Source: Inquilinus ginsengisoli_B
GTDB taxonomy: Bacteria; Pseudomonadota; Alphaproteobacteria; DSM-16000; Inquilinaceae
Assembly (NCBI RefSeq): GCF_050434925.1
Contig: NZ_JBNDJK010000001.1
Location: forward strand, 1,798,001-1,862,000
Length of the DNA stretch: 64,000 nucleotides
Direction of reading: 5' to 3'
In this document: in pieces, positions 36,594 to 46,700 of the stretch
Position numbering within the stretch: position 1 is the first letter of the stretch
Layout: every line of letters starts with the position of its first letter
Position numbers and translations under genes: made by a program
The notes under the pieces: model-generated
The model's database searches: none
Told to the model about the DNA's origin: nothing
The model's input: only the letters and a program-made list of their open reading frames with translations

Positions 36594-37286
36594 TCATGAC
36601 TGTGGCCCAAAGAGGTCCGGCTCGAGATCCGGCTGCTGCTCTTCAGCAACCGCCGGTGGCCGCGGTGATTTGGCCGGCCAGCGAATCATCACCTGAGGAG
36701 GGAAGGGCCGGAGCATCGCCTGCACCTGCTCGATCGGCATGTCGACATCGCCGAACCAGAACGGCAGTTGGTCCCGGGTGAGGATCGCCGGCATGCGGTC
36801 GTGGATCTCGCCGACAACATCATTCGCCGCCACCGTGATCGTGGCGAAGGTGCGGATCCAGGTGTCGGTCCCCTTCACATTCCAGCCATCCCAGATGCCT
36901 GCGACGAACATGCTGGACCCGTCCGCCATGCCGATGGCGAAGAGCCGCCCCTTAGGCTCGCCGATCGTCCGGCGCTGGGTAAAAAAATCGGTCGAGATGA
37001 TGCAGCGGCGCTTCCGGAAGGACTGGGCGAACGGCTGGAGCTCGGCGACCGTCTCGGCCCGGGCGTGCAGGTGCGGCCGGGACATGTCGGGGGCCCAGTG
37101 GAGCACTAGGCCCCATTTGAGAAGGCCGAACTCCTTCCGGCCGGTCTCGGGATTCCGTCGGATGACGATAACCTCGGCGCCCTCGACCATCTGTCCCGGC
37201 TTGTGGCCGTTGGCGCGGGCCCGCTCTGCCTGCAGGCGGATGAGCTCAGCAAGGTGCTCCGACGTCGTGTTCTCCGATGAAGCCAT
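36594..37286 (-). CDS. SRAP (YedK/HMCES-like) protein lacking the catalytic Cys2
   Basis: The protein has 230 residues with SRAP features: FGLLKWGLVLHWAPD, HARAETVAELQPFAQSFRKRRCIISTDFF, MADGSSMFVAGIWDGW, TFATITVAANDVVGEIHDRMPAILTRDQLPFWF. SRAP proteins attach to abasic sites through Cys2 exposed after Met removal (usual start MCGR). Here the start reads MASSENTTSEHLAEL, with no Cys, and the usual GFYEW with its Glu is replaced by DFFTQRR. It therefore looks unable to form the normal crosslink, and may have another role or be decaying. A broken copy lies at 39565-40253. Confidence 0.82.
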   Translation of the reverse strand: MASSENTTSEHLAELIRLQAERARANGHKPGQMVEGAEVIVIRRNPETGRKEFGLLKWGLVLHWAPDMSRPHLHARAETVAELQPFAQSFRKRRCIISTDFFTQRRTIGEPKGRLFAIGMADGSSMFVAGIWDGWNVKGTDTWIRTFATITVAANDVVGEIHDRMPAILTRDQLPFWFGDVDMPIEQVQAMLRPFPPQVMIRWPAKSPRPPAVAEEQQPDLEPDLFGPQS

Positions 37287-37420
37287 GGCGATTCATATGG
37301 GCGCGAAGGCCAGATTGTCACCGGTGCTCGGACCTTCCGAGGCCGCAGGCGCCGGAGGATTGGAATTTCTTCCAGCCCAGAGCTCATCAAGGTTCGGCCG
37401 CCTGGCTGGATATGGAGGAT
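36880..37420 (+). repeat. direct repeat A of a duplicated SRAP-gene segment
   Basis: This stretch, covering the 5' half of the SRAP gene and ~130 bases upstream, recurs at ~39870-40400 in the same orientation with many substitutions and small indels. Shared landmarks include TCGGCCCGGGCGTG, ATGGCGATTCATATGGGCGC and GGATATGGAGGATCCATGAA. Confidence 0.65.
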
Positions 37421-37542
37421 CCATGAAAGGCTGCGAGGCAAAGAACAAAGCTGTTGCAAGGGCGAATGCTTGATTATAGTTGGTCGGCGCTAACCTGCGG
37501 ATTTGTGATGATGCATTTTCGCGAACCTACCGGAGTAATTTG

Positions 37543-38052
37543 ATGAGCGAAGTTAGCTCGATATCTGCTCAGTCCACGGCGGACGATACGCGCCGCCTCA
37601 CCGTTCAGATCGTTTCAGCCCACATCGGCCACAACAAAGTGGCCCAAGGAGACCTTCCGGCGCTGATCGAGCAGGTCTACGGCGCTCTCAGCGGCTTGGG
37701 GAAGGCAGCGGAGGCAACCGCGCCGGCTCGCCCGGAGCCGGCGGTGTCCATCCGCAAGTCTGTCACGCCCGATTACCTGGTCTGCCTCGAGGACGGTAAG
37801 AAGCTGAAGATGCTGAAGCGGCACTTGTCCTCGGCCTACAACATGACGCCGGACCAGTATCGCGAGCGATGGGGTCTGCCGGCGGATTATCCGATGGTCT
37901 CTCCCAACTATGCCCAGCAGCGTAGCACGATGGCGAAGAAGATCGGTCTTGGCACCCGTCGTGTCGAGCCTGTCCCGGCTCCCGCACCGGCGGCGCCGGC
38001 CAAGGTTCCCCGCACCCGCAAACCTGCGGCAGCAAAGGCAGCGACCGCCTGA
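37543..38052 (+). CDS. mucR: MucR/Ros-family zinc-finger regulator
   Basis: The protein has 169 residues; GGAG precedes the ATG. The N-terminus (TVQIVSAHIGHNKVAQGDLPALIEQVYGALSGLG) is the oligomerisation region. The DNA-binding part has the Ros/MucR core YLVCLEDGKKLKMLKRHLSSAYNMTPDQYRERWGLPADYPMVSPNYAQQRS. The C-terminal tail is rich in Ala, Pro and Lys. MucR is a nucleoid-associated silencer of exopolysaccharide, surface and horizontally acquired genes in alphaproteobacteria. Standing between two autotransporter genes, it is a candidate regulator of them; this is inference. Confidence 0.93.
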   Translation: MSEVSSISAQSTADDTRRLTVQIVSAHIGHNKVAQGDLPALIEQVYGALSGLGKAAEATAPARPEPAVSIRKSVTPDYLVCLEDGKKLKMLKRHLSSAYNMTPDQYRERWGLPADYPMVSPNYAQQRSTMAKKIGLGTRRVEPVPAPAPAAPAKVPRTRKPAAAKAATA

Positions 38053-38099
38053 GGGTTGCGAGGTCATACGAACCGAGAAGGGCGGCCTCGATCGGCGAG

Positions 38100-38353
38100 G
38101 CCGCCAGCATTATCGAGTCAGGACGATATTCGTTCGCGGTCGACCGACCGATCCGCCACGGGCGAAACCGCTCCATCTTTACGGCCATATCGAGAACCGC
38201 AACGGCAGGTTGCCGGACTGCAAGAGGCGCAGAGCCTCTGCGACGGTGCTGCTGGTCCGATGATGACCCGCCCATGCCGACTCAGGATCTGATCGAGATT
38301 CATAGCGATGAGTACTCGTCCTCCACGATGAGAACCGCTCGCGCCACAGTCAT
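38100..38353 (-). pseudogene. response-regulator receiver domain, broken
   Basis: From ATG 38353 the minus strand reads MTVARAVLIVEDEYSSL and then stops. The continuation of a receiver domain is seen in other frames: NLDQILSRHGRVIIGPAA, then STVAEALRLLQSGNLP and AVAVLDM. At least two frameshifts are needed. It lies just downstream of the HWE kinase gene on the same strand, where such kinases often have their stand-alone receiver partner, so this was probably the kinase's partner. Confidence 0.6.
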
Positions 38354-38373
38354 ACTCGCACCTGGATCTCAGA

Positions 38374-39363
38374 TCACGGCATTGGCACCACGATCTCCAC
38401 GCTTAAACCGGAAGGCAGGTATTCGAGTTCTACTCGACCGCCGAGCTCGCGCGTAGCGACGAAGTCGATGAGACGGCTGCCGAAGCCGGCGGTGGCGGGC
38501 AGCGTCACCAGGGGGCCGCCGCATTCTTGCCATCGAAGCGCGAGCTTTGGAGCGCTATCGTTGGACACATCCCAGAGGATCCGGACTTGGCCTTCGGGTA
38601 CCGAAAGAGCGCCGTGCTTCACGGCATTGGTCGCGAGCTCGTGCAAGATCAGGCTGAGAGGCACAATCTGAACCTGCGCGAGCGTAATGGCCGGGCCGGG
38701 TTCAACGATGAGTCTCTCCTTGCCGGCAGCATAGGGCTCGACCGTCTGCTCGATCAGGGTGCGCAGCCCGATCTGACCTGGCTCGCCAAATGCCAGATCA
38801 TGCGCAGTGACGAGCGCCTTGAACCTGCCAAGAAAGTCGTCCCGATACTCCACTCCGGAACGGTCCTCAGCCACGGTCTGCCGCGCCATCGCCTGGACAA
38901 TGGCGAGCAGGTTCTTGACCCGATGCCGCAGCTCGCCGACAAGCATATCGGCTTCGGCTTCGCGCTGCCGGCTCGGCGTGGCATCGACGATCGACAGCAG
39001 CATTCTCTGGCTGGACCTGTCCGGCTGGTATAGGCGGTGAGCGGATATGAGCATCGTGCGCCAGCCCAAGTTCGCGAACTCGTGCACGACTTCATAATCA
39101 ACAACCGCTGTGCTCCTGGTAATGACCTGTTCGAGCAGATGGCGTAGATCGGGGATGTTCCACTGGCCATCGCCCAAATCGAAGATCGGCCGCCCGAGGG
39201 TGTCGTCCTCACTCACCTGAAACGTGTCATAGAAGCTGCGGCTGACAGATTCGACGCGGAGCTGGTTGTCAAGAACGAGCAGTGGTTCGGGAATTTTATC
39301 GACAATACTCTGCGCCTGAGTGTGCGTATTGCGCATCAGACGGTAGATGTCCACGAGATTCAT
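38374..39363 (-). CDS. PAS domain / HWE-family sensor histidine kinase
   Basis: The protein has 329 residues, without membrane segments. Residues ~18-130 form a PAS domain (IVDKIPEPLLVLDNQLRVESVSRSFYDTF). The HWE dimerisation motif has phospho-acceptor His147 in LVGELRHRVKNLLAIVQAMARQT. The ATPase domain has LILHELATNAVKHGALS (N box), WQECGGPLV (the W-x-E of the HWE family) and GFGSRLIDF (G box). HWE kinases in alphaproteobacteria act in light, redox or general stress signalling. The adjacent receiver gene is broken, so the kinase is orphaned here. Confidence 0.93.
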   Translation of the reverse strand: MNLVDIYRLMRNTHTQAQSIVDKIPEPLLVLDNQLRVESVSRSFYDTFQVSEDDTLGRPIFDLGDGQWNIPDLRHLLEQVITRSTAVVDYEVVHEFANLGWRTMLISAHRLYQPDRSSQRMLLSIVDATPSRQREAEADMLVGELRHRVKNLLAIVQAMARQTVAEDRSGVEYRDDFLGRFKALVTAHDLAFGEPGQIGLRTLIEQTVEPYAAGKERLIVEPGPAITLAQVQIVPLSLILHELATNAVKHGALSVPEGQVRILWDVSNDSAPKLALRWQECGGPLVTLPATAGFGSRLIDFVATRELGGRVELEYLPSGLSVEIVVPMP

Positions 39364-39564
39364 CAGCCTTCCCTGTCCCCTCGATTGGAGCGGTTCGGGC
39401 CAATTAAGGCTCAGCCGCTGGTGAGAGAATGCTCTTCCGGCCCTGTAAACTCGATAGCAAGGTGCGTTCCCGCGGGCATTGTCAACGTGCAGTCGACCTG
39501 TCCAATTCCGGTCGCGTCAGCCTGAGCCGACGCTAGCGACGAGTGCCGCTGGCTTGATGAGCCG
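39364..39564. other. intergenic, no gene seen
   Basis: Upstream region of the HWE kinase gene. No clear promoter or repeat could be assigned. Confidence 0.35.
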
Positions 39565-40253
39565 CTAAGCCGCTCCGGATCCCGCTTTCGCCCTTTGGGA
39601 CACGATGGGTGTGTCTGATATCAAGACGACGCCCTTGGTGCAGCAGAGGGAAGCTTCAGCAGCCGGGCCTATGCCGAGATCGACGATTGGCTGTCGGAAT
39701 GTCCCGACCAGCGTCAGTCTGAGTGTCGCGATCGGGGCTGTCCCTTGCGATCGCCGGCGGGGTGTTCGTGCCGGCCAGCGCGCTCCTCGGCGCGGGCGGC
39801 GCGCGGCGACAGTCTGCACCGGTTGCGGAAAGTGCGTTCGCCTGACGGAGCGGCAGACTGCGGTCACCGAAGCCATCGCCGTCGGTCCGTCCGCCATGCC
39901 GATGGCGAACTGGCGCCCCTTGGGCTGACCGATCGTCCGGCGCTGGATGAAGAAGTCCGTCGAGATGACGCAGCGACGTCGGCGAACGCTTGGGCGAACA
40001 CCTTGAGTTCGGCGACGGTCTCGGCCCGGGCGTGAAGATGCGGCCGGGAGGTATCCGGCGCCCAGGGGGCACAAATCCCCATTTGGGGAGGCCGAACTCC
40101 TGCCGGCCGGTCTCGGGATCCCGTCGGATGATGATAACCTCGGCGCCCTCGACCATCTGTCCCGGTTTTGGCCGTTGGCGCGGGCCCGCTCTGCCTACAA
40201 GCGGATGAGCTCAGCAAGGTGCTCCGCTGTCGTGTTCTCCGATGAAGCCATGG
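39565..40253 (-). pseudogene. decayed second copy of the SRAP gene
   Basis: Pieces matching the intact SRAP gene appear in three frames: MASSENTT near 40250, AEVIIIRRDPETGRQEFGLPKWGF, HARAETVAELKVF, RRCVISTDFFIQRRTIGQPKG and FAIGMADGPT. The C-terminal half beyond ~39870 is replaced by unrelated sequence. It arose by duplication of the 36.6-37.4 kb segment and is now inactive. Nothing recognisable is seen between 39565 and ~39870. Confidence 0.7.
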
Positions 40254-40400
40254 CGATTCATATGGGCGCAGAGGCCTGATCGTCACCGATGCTGGGACCT
40301 TCGTAGGCCGCAAGCCCCGAGGATTGGAATTTCTTCCAGCCCGGAGTGCATCAATGGTTCGGCCGCCTCGCTGGATATGGAGGATCCATGAAAAGGCGGA
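39870..40400 (+). repeat. direct repeat B of the duplicated SRAP-gene segment
   Basis: Diverged copy of 36880-37420 in the same orientation, including the region upstream of the SRAP start (GAGGATTGGAATTTCTTCCA and TGGATATGGAGGATCCATGA are shared). The two copies flank mucR and the kinase gene, so recombination between them would delete or duplicate both. Confidence 0.65.
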
Positions 40401-40634
40401 AAGTGGAAGCTTCGCGCACAATCGCTGCATGACGGCTCCTGAGGGACAGCGGACATATCAGCGGCAGTCGCAGGTGCGCAGCCCGTGCCGGCTCGATGAC
40501 CGTGACCGCCGAGAGGGGTCGCTCGAGCCCGTCTGGATCTGCCGACAGCACGGCAGCCTGTAAGCGCAATGGCTGCTGCGTGTGCGACCCAGCCGACACG
40601 GATCTGGGTTCGCGATTTATTCTCCATGCAATGA

Positions 40635-40668
40635 ATCTGGACCCATCGATCACCCCGATCTGGATCTA
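40635..40668 (+). promoter_or_regulatory. conserved element upstream of autotransporter 2
   Basis: The block starts ATCTGGACCCATCGAT (first 16 bases identical to the element upstream of autotransporter 1) and ends ATCTGGATCTA, with the same 22-base spacing of the CTGGAYC repeats. It lies 159 bases before the start codon, against 164 for copy 1. Confidence 0.5.
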
Positions 40669-40793
40669 AGACATATTCCACTATGGGCATAAGCTGCTTT
40701 TGCATCCGCTTTGTTCGCCGGCGCCTCGACGTGGGGGTTTGTCCGCGCCGGACGGACACGCGGCGATTGAATGAGCGATTTTGGGGGGCTGCG

Positions 40794-43700
40794 ATGGCGC
40801 ACAGGCTGACGTCCGACACCCGCTCCACGACCGGTATTCGGCTCGTGATCACCGCGGCCGGAAACTCCGGCGCTCCGGGCCGCCCGGCTGCGAAACGACT
40901 CCCAGGACCGGCGCGGCTCGTTTCCCGCAGGACGCTGCCGGGCCTTTCCCGGGCCGGCCTGATCGCCGGGCTGCTCGGCACCACGGCCGGGCTCGCCATG
41001 CCGGCCCCGGCCGCGGCCCAAAGCTGCCCGCAGGGGATCTACTACGACTGCATCTTCGGCGCCGCGGGACAGGGGGGCGGAACGGACTTCGGCGCCCCGG
41101 GCGGCGCGGGAGGAACGGTCAACGCGCCAACGGTCTCGGTTACGGGCGCGACTGTCACTCCATCCGGCGACAACCTGCCCGGCTTCCAGGCCTTGGGCCA
41201 AGGGGGCGTCGGAGGGACCGGCGGAGGGAACAACGACAGCGGTGGAGGCGTCACGGGCGGCCCCGGCGGTGGCGGCGGTGCGGTCACCGGCACCGCCGGC
41301 ATCATCCTGGCTGGCGCGACTGCGAATGCCATTACCGCGGCCACGGCGGGTGACAACTCGCCCGGCGCCTATGCCATCAGTCTCGCCGGGCAGGGCGGTG
41401 TCGGCGGCTATGTAAATACCGGTTTAGGTGGTGACAGCTCCGGCGGCGCGGGCGGCGCGGGCGGAGCGGCCGGTGACGTCGTTGTCGGCGGCGATATCGG
41501 CGACCCCTCTGTCGGCCTGACCGCCATCATCTCCACCAGCGGCACCTCCTCTCCCGGCATTGTCGCCCAGTCCGAGGGCGGTGGCGGCGGCGCCGGCGGC
41601 ACCGGAAGTGGTGAGAAATACAAGGGCGGGAACGGCGCGAACGGTGGCGCTGCGGGCTCGGTGACGGTGACCGTCGGAACCGGCTCCGTCATCACGACGA
41701 CGGAGGATACTTCCGTCGGCATCCTGGCGCAGTCTCTCGGCGGGGCAGCCGGTTTGGGTGGAGCGGGAAACAACGACAGCGGCGGCACGGGCGGCGCTGG
41801 CGGCGATTCGGGCATCGTGACGGTGAACAACAACGGCTCGATCAGCACCCAGGGCCAGACGGCCCATGGCATCGTCGCACAGTCGCTGGCCGGGGGCGGT
41901 GGATCCGGCGGTGCCTCCTGGGGTCTCTTCCACTCCAACGGCGGCACAGGGGCCACAGGCGGCACCACCAGCCAGACCAGCGTGGAGAACAACGGGACGA
42001 TCACAACGATCGGGGCGAATGCGTTCGGCGTCCTGCTCCAATCCATCGGCGGCGGCGGCGGTGCCGGCGGCGGCGCCAGCGGTGTCATCGCGAATGTCGG
42101 CGGCAGCGGCGGCTTCGCGGCCGATGGCGGGACCGTGAGTTTCACGGCAGGCAACGGCGACCCCTCAATCACAAGCAACGACAGCATCACGACCAGCGGC
42201 GCCTCCGCCATCGGCGTGCTGGGCCAGTCGATCGGCGGCGGCGGCGGCGATGGCGGCGGTGCAGCCGGCGTTGCCGTGACCATCGGCGGCACCGGCAGCG
42301 GCGGCGGCAACGGCGGATGGGTCATTGCCACACTCGACTCGGGCTCCGAGATCACCACGTCGGGCGACGGCGCCGCCGCCGCCGTGATGCAGTCGATCGG
42401 CGGCGGCGGCGGCAACGGCGGGAATGCCGCGACCGGGGGGCTGTTCGCCGGGGTTGGCATTGGCGGCACGGCCGCCACGGGGGGCACCGGAGGACCGGTC
42501 GAGATCATGTCACTCTACACGGCGATCACGACCTCCGGCTCGAAGTCGCCCGGCCTTGTGGCGCAGTCGATCGGCGGTGGCGGCGGAACCGGCGGCCAGG
42601 CCTTCGCCGCCACGGTAAGTCCCGGCTTTGCGGCAGACGTGGCGGTCGGCGGCACGGGCGGCGGTGGCGGAGCCGCCGGTTCGGCTGCCGTCACGGTGGC
42701 AGGCGGCTCGATCGCGACCGGCCAAGATCAAGGGCTCACGGGCGACAGCAGCGATCAGGCCAGTTGCCCATCGTTGCCCTGCAACACGCTCCCGGTCGAC
42801 AGCTACGGGGTCGTGGTCCAGAGCATCGGCGGCGGGGGCGGGCACGGCGGGTCGGCGATGTCGAAGGCCGTGGCCATCGCGATCCCGGTGACAAGCTCCG
42901 GCGACCAGGGCGCGATCTCCGCCTCAGTGGCCCTGGGCGGGACAGGCGGCAGCGGCGGCGCCGGAGGACTTGCGCAATTCTCCCTGTCGAACGGCGGCAC
43001 AATCACCACCAGCGGCCAGGGATCCACGGCCGTGCTGGTCCAGAGCATCGGCGGCGGCGGCGGCGCCGGCGGCGACTCTTCCGCCAGCGCCACGGTGCTG
43101 GGATATGGATCGAAGTCGGTGCCAAAAGCGGCCTACTCTGAAGGCATCACCATCACGGTCTCGATGGGTGGCACCGGTGGCAGCGGCGGTGCGGGCAGTT
43201 CGGTGGGAGCCGCGCTGGGCGGCACGGCCACATGGGACCAGAGCCAGAATCAGGGCCAGGGCGGTTTCGACCTCACCCCGGACCAGGGCCTCCCTCCGAC
43301 CTCCATCGTCACCTATGGCGACTTCGCCGCCGGGCTGAAGGCGCAGTCGATCGGCGGCGGCGGCGGCGATGCCGGGTTCGGCAGCGGCAACACGCAGTCA
43401 TTCGGCACCGGGGCCAGCGGGTCGGTCAACGTCACCTTGGGCTCGACAGGCGGGTCCGGAGGCAACGGCGGCGACGTGCAGGCCGCTCTCTTCGCCGGAA
43501 ACGGCATCACGACCTACGGTTCTGGGGCGGTCGGCATGCTGGCGCAGTCGGTCGGCGGCGGCGGCGGCACGTCCCAGGGCGGCTCCGTCAGCGTCGCCCA
43601 GAGCTACACTCCAACGACAGGAGACGATGAACCGAAGGCCCCGAAGATCGCCCCGAGCGCGACGTTCACCTTCGGCAGCACCGGAAAGTCCGGCGGAACC

Positions 43701-46700
43701 GGTGGCGACGTGGCGGTCAGTGTGCAGGCCCCGATCACCACTTACGGTGGCGATGCAACCGGCGTGCTGGCGCAATCGATCGGCGGCGGCGGTGGGCTCG
43801 GCGGATCCGCCGGAGCCGACGCTTCGGCGGACAATCCGGTGCTTTCTGCCTTCAAGGCGCGCCAATACGCCAGCCAGATCGCAGAATTCTTCGGCGGGAA
43901 ACCTCCGACGATCAGCCCCACCTTCAATTTCGCGTTGGGTGGGGGCGGCAACGGGACTGGCGGGACCGGCGGTGCGGTTTCGGTCGATATCTCCGCACCA
44001 ATCACCACAGGGGGGATTCCAGTCACCACAGGGGGAGTTCCAGTCACCACGGTGGGGGATTGGGCGCACGGCGTCGTCGCGCAGTCGATCGGAGGCGGCG
44101 GCGGCAAGGGTGGCACTGCCGCCGCGAGCGGCACGGGTGCGTCTGATCAAGTCACGATCAATCTCTCACAGTTTATCGGCGGAAACGGCGAGAACAATGA
44201 CGGCGGCGACGGCGGCGCCGTGAACATCACTGTCGACGACGGCATGTCCGTGGTCACAGGTCCGTCCAGCGCCCAAAGCGAGGTCGTCGGCGGCTTCGCC
44301 GCGGCCGCCGTGGTCGCCCAGAGCATCGGTGGCGGCGGCGGCATCGGTGCCGACGGCTCCGACAGCGCGACAGGCCTCATCTCAGTGGGCGCCATCTCCA
44401 CCCCCAACTGGAATCATAGCAACCAGTGGATCGTCAACGGCGGTGGCATCGGCGATGGCGGTGAGGTGGATTTCCTGACGTACAACACGAGCACGGCCAA
44501 CATCGTCACCTCCGGCTTCGGAGCCGACGGTGTCCTTCTGCAATCCATCGGCGGGGGGGGCGGTATCGGCGGGGCCGGCTCCTCGTCCTGGACTGCGTCT
44601 CAGAATGGAACCCTGAACCTGATGGCAGGAGGCGGTCCGACCGCGTCCGGCGATGGCGGCACCGTGAACTACAATACCTCGAGCGACCCCAACTACTCGC
44701 CCAATGCTCCGGTCTCGATCTCGACGTCGGGTGCCAACGCCTTCGGTATCCTGGCGCAAAGCATCGGCAACGGCGGTGGCATTGTCACTGCCACGCAGAG
44801 TGCGCCTACCCTGTACACCCATATCGGCAGCCAATCGGTTAATCCGGGCGATGGCGGCACGGTCAATGTAACCGTGGGCAATCAAAGCTCGATCAACACC
44901 ACGGGAGCCGGGGCGTTCGGCATCGTCGCGCAGTCAATCGGCGGGGGCGGAGGCATCATCCGCGTCGATGACGGCCAGAACGGCGTCCCCGTCCTCGCCA
45001 CGTCTGTGGATCCGAGCGTGTCGTCGATATCGACAGGCGCGCTGACAACGCAGTGGAGGCCGGCTCAGGGCAACGGCGGCGCAGTGAACGTCACTGTGAA
45101 GCAGGGCGGTTCCGTCAATGCCGCCGGCCCCGGCTCGATCGGGATCTTCGCGCAGAGCGTCGGTGGCGGCGGCGGCCTGATCGCCAACGGGAATTCGACG
45201 TTGTATGCCGGCGCACCCCTCTTCTCCAAAACGTCCAGCGGCGGAGGTGTTGGCGGCCCCGTCGCGGTGACCGTGAACGACTCGGTTTTGGCGACCGGTC
45301 AGAACGGGATCGGGATCTTCGCCCAGGTCGCGGGCTACGGCACTCCGACCGGGCAGGCGAATGTGCAGATCAACAACTACGACAACCAGGGCACCACCGT
45401 CTCCGGCGGCAGCGGCTCGGGCAGCGCGGGTGTCTGGATCGACACTCCCGCCAAGGGTCCGGTGGCCTATGTCACGAACGACTGGGCCACGATCACGACG
45501 GCCGATGGAACCAACGGCACCGCGATCAAGGTCACCGGGGGCGGACAGGTTGCGGTTGCCAACAATACTGGCACCATCGACGGCACTACCATGGTCGGCA
45601 CCATCATCGGCTCCATCTACACCAATGGCGGCCAGATCGACGGCGATGGCACCTTCAATGCCGGTCCGATGATGGAGGCTGCGGACGTCGTCACCAGCGG
45701 CACTTTCAATCTGGGCCTGCCGGGCGAGCTGCGGGCCACCAGGGTGACGGGGAATTTCATCCAGACCGGCGAGGGCCGGCTGGGCGTGACCGTCGATTCT
45801 CTGAACAAGACGGCCGGCCACCTGCAGGTCGACGGCACGGCGACGCTGGACGGCACCATCGTGCCGACGGTGCTGACGCTGCTGCCGGGCGCGGTGCCGG
45901 TGGTGACCGCGGGGCACCTCACCTCCACCGCCGACGGGCTGGACGCGCTGCTGTTCCATTGGGACACGGCGCAGTCCGGCAACACCCTGACCCTGGCGCC
46001 GCGCTCGGACTTCAAACCCGGCGACGTGGCCCTGAACGGCAGCCAGTCCTCGCTGGCCGGCTATTACGGCCGGGCCTGGGACAACGGCGACAAGGCCTTC
46101 GCCACCCGCTTCGCCGAGCTGTCGACGATCAACGACCGCAGCGACTACAAGGCGGCGCTGGACGCCTGGTCCAGCAAGGCGGCGCATGCCCAGTCGATCG
46201 CCCTGGCCAATTCGGCCGGCACCATCCTCGGCGCGGCGATGAGCTGCCCGGTCTTCATCGACGACAGCGTGCTGCTGGGCGAGGACAACTGCGCCTGGGC
46301 CAAGGTCACCGGGCGCTGGACCGACCAGTCCTCCACCAGCGACAACCAGGGCTATTACGTCTCGGGCACCACCTACCGGATCGGCGCCCAGCACGAGATC
46401 GCCCCCGACTGGTATCTCGGCGCCTCCTTCGGCTTCGGCCAGAGCTGGGCGAGGATGGATGGCGGCTCCTCCGGCAACGGCGACACCTATGACGGCTCGG
46501 TCACGGTGAAGCGGGTCATGGGGCCGTGGCAGTTCGCCGGTTCCGTCGCCTTCGCCGGCGGCTCGTTCGAGGCCGACCGCCGGGTCGACATCCCCGGCAT
46601 CGCCAGCGAGACGCTGAAGAGCGATCCGAGCATCTTCCTGGCCGGCGGCCGGCTGCGCGCGGCTTATGAGTTCGCCTTCCAGGACTGGTACATCCGGCCC

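Noticed and set aside
40560..40572. GTAAGCG near autotransporter 2 as a possible third IS66 end
   Set aside because: Only seven bases match before diverging (GCAATGG instead of GTCCGG), and there is no partner on the far side of autotransporter 2.
42000..43800. Repeat spacing in the GGC-rich passenger that superficially recalls a CRISPR array
   Set aside because: The repeats are coding (SIGGGGG turns), of unequal spacing and imperfect. No cas genes are present.
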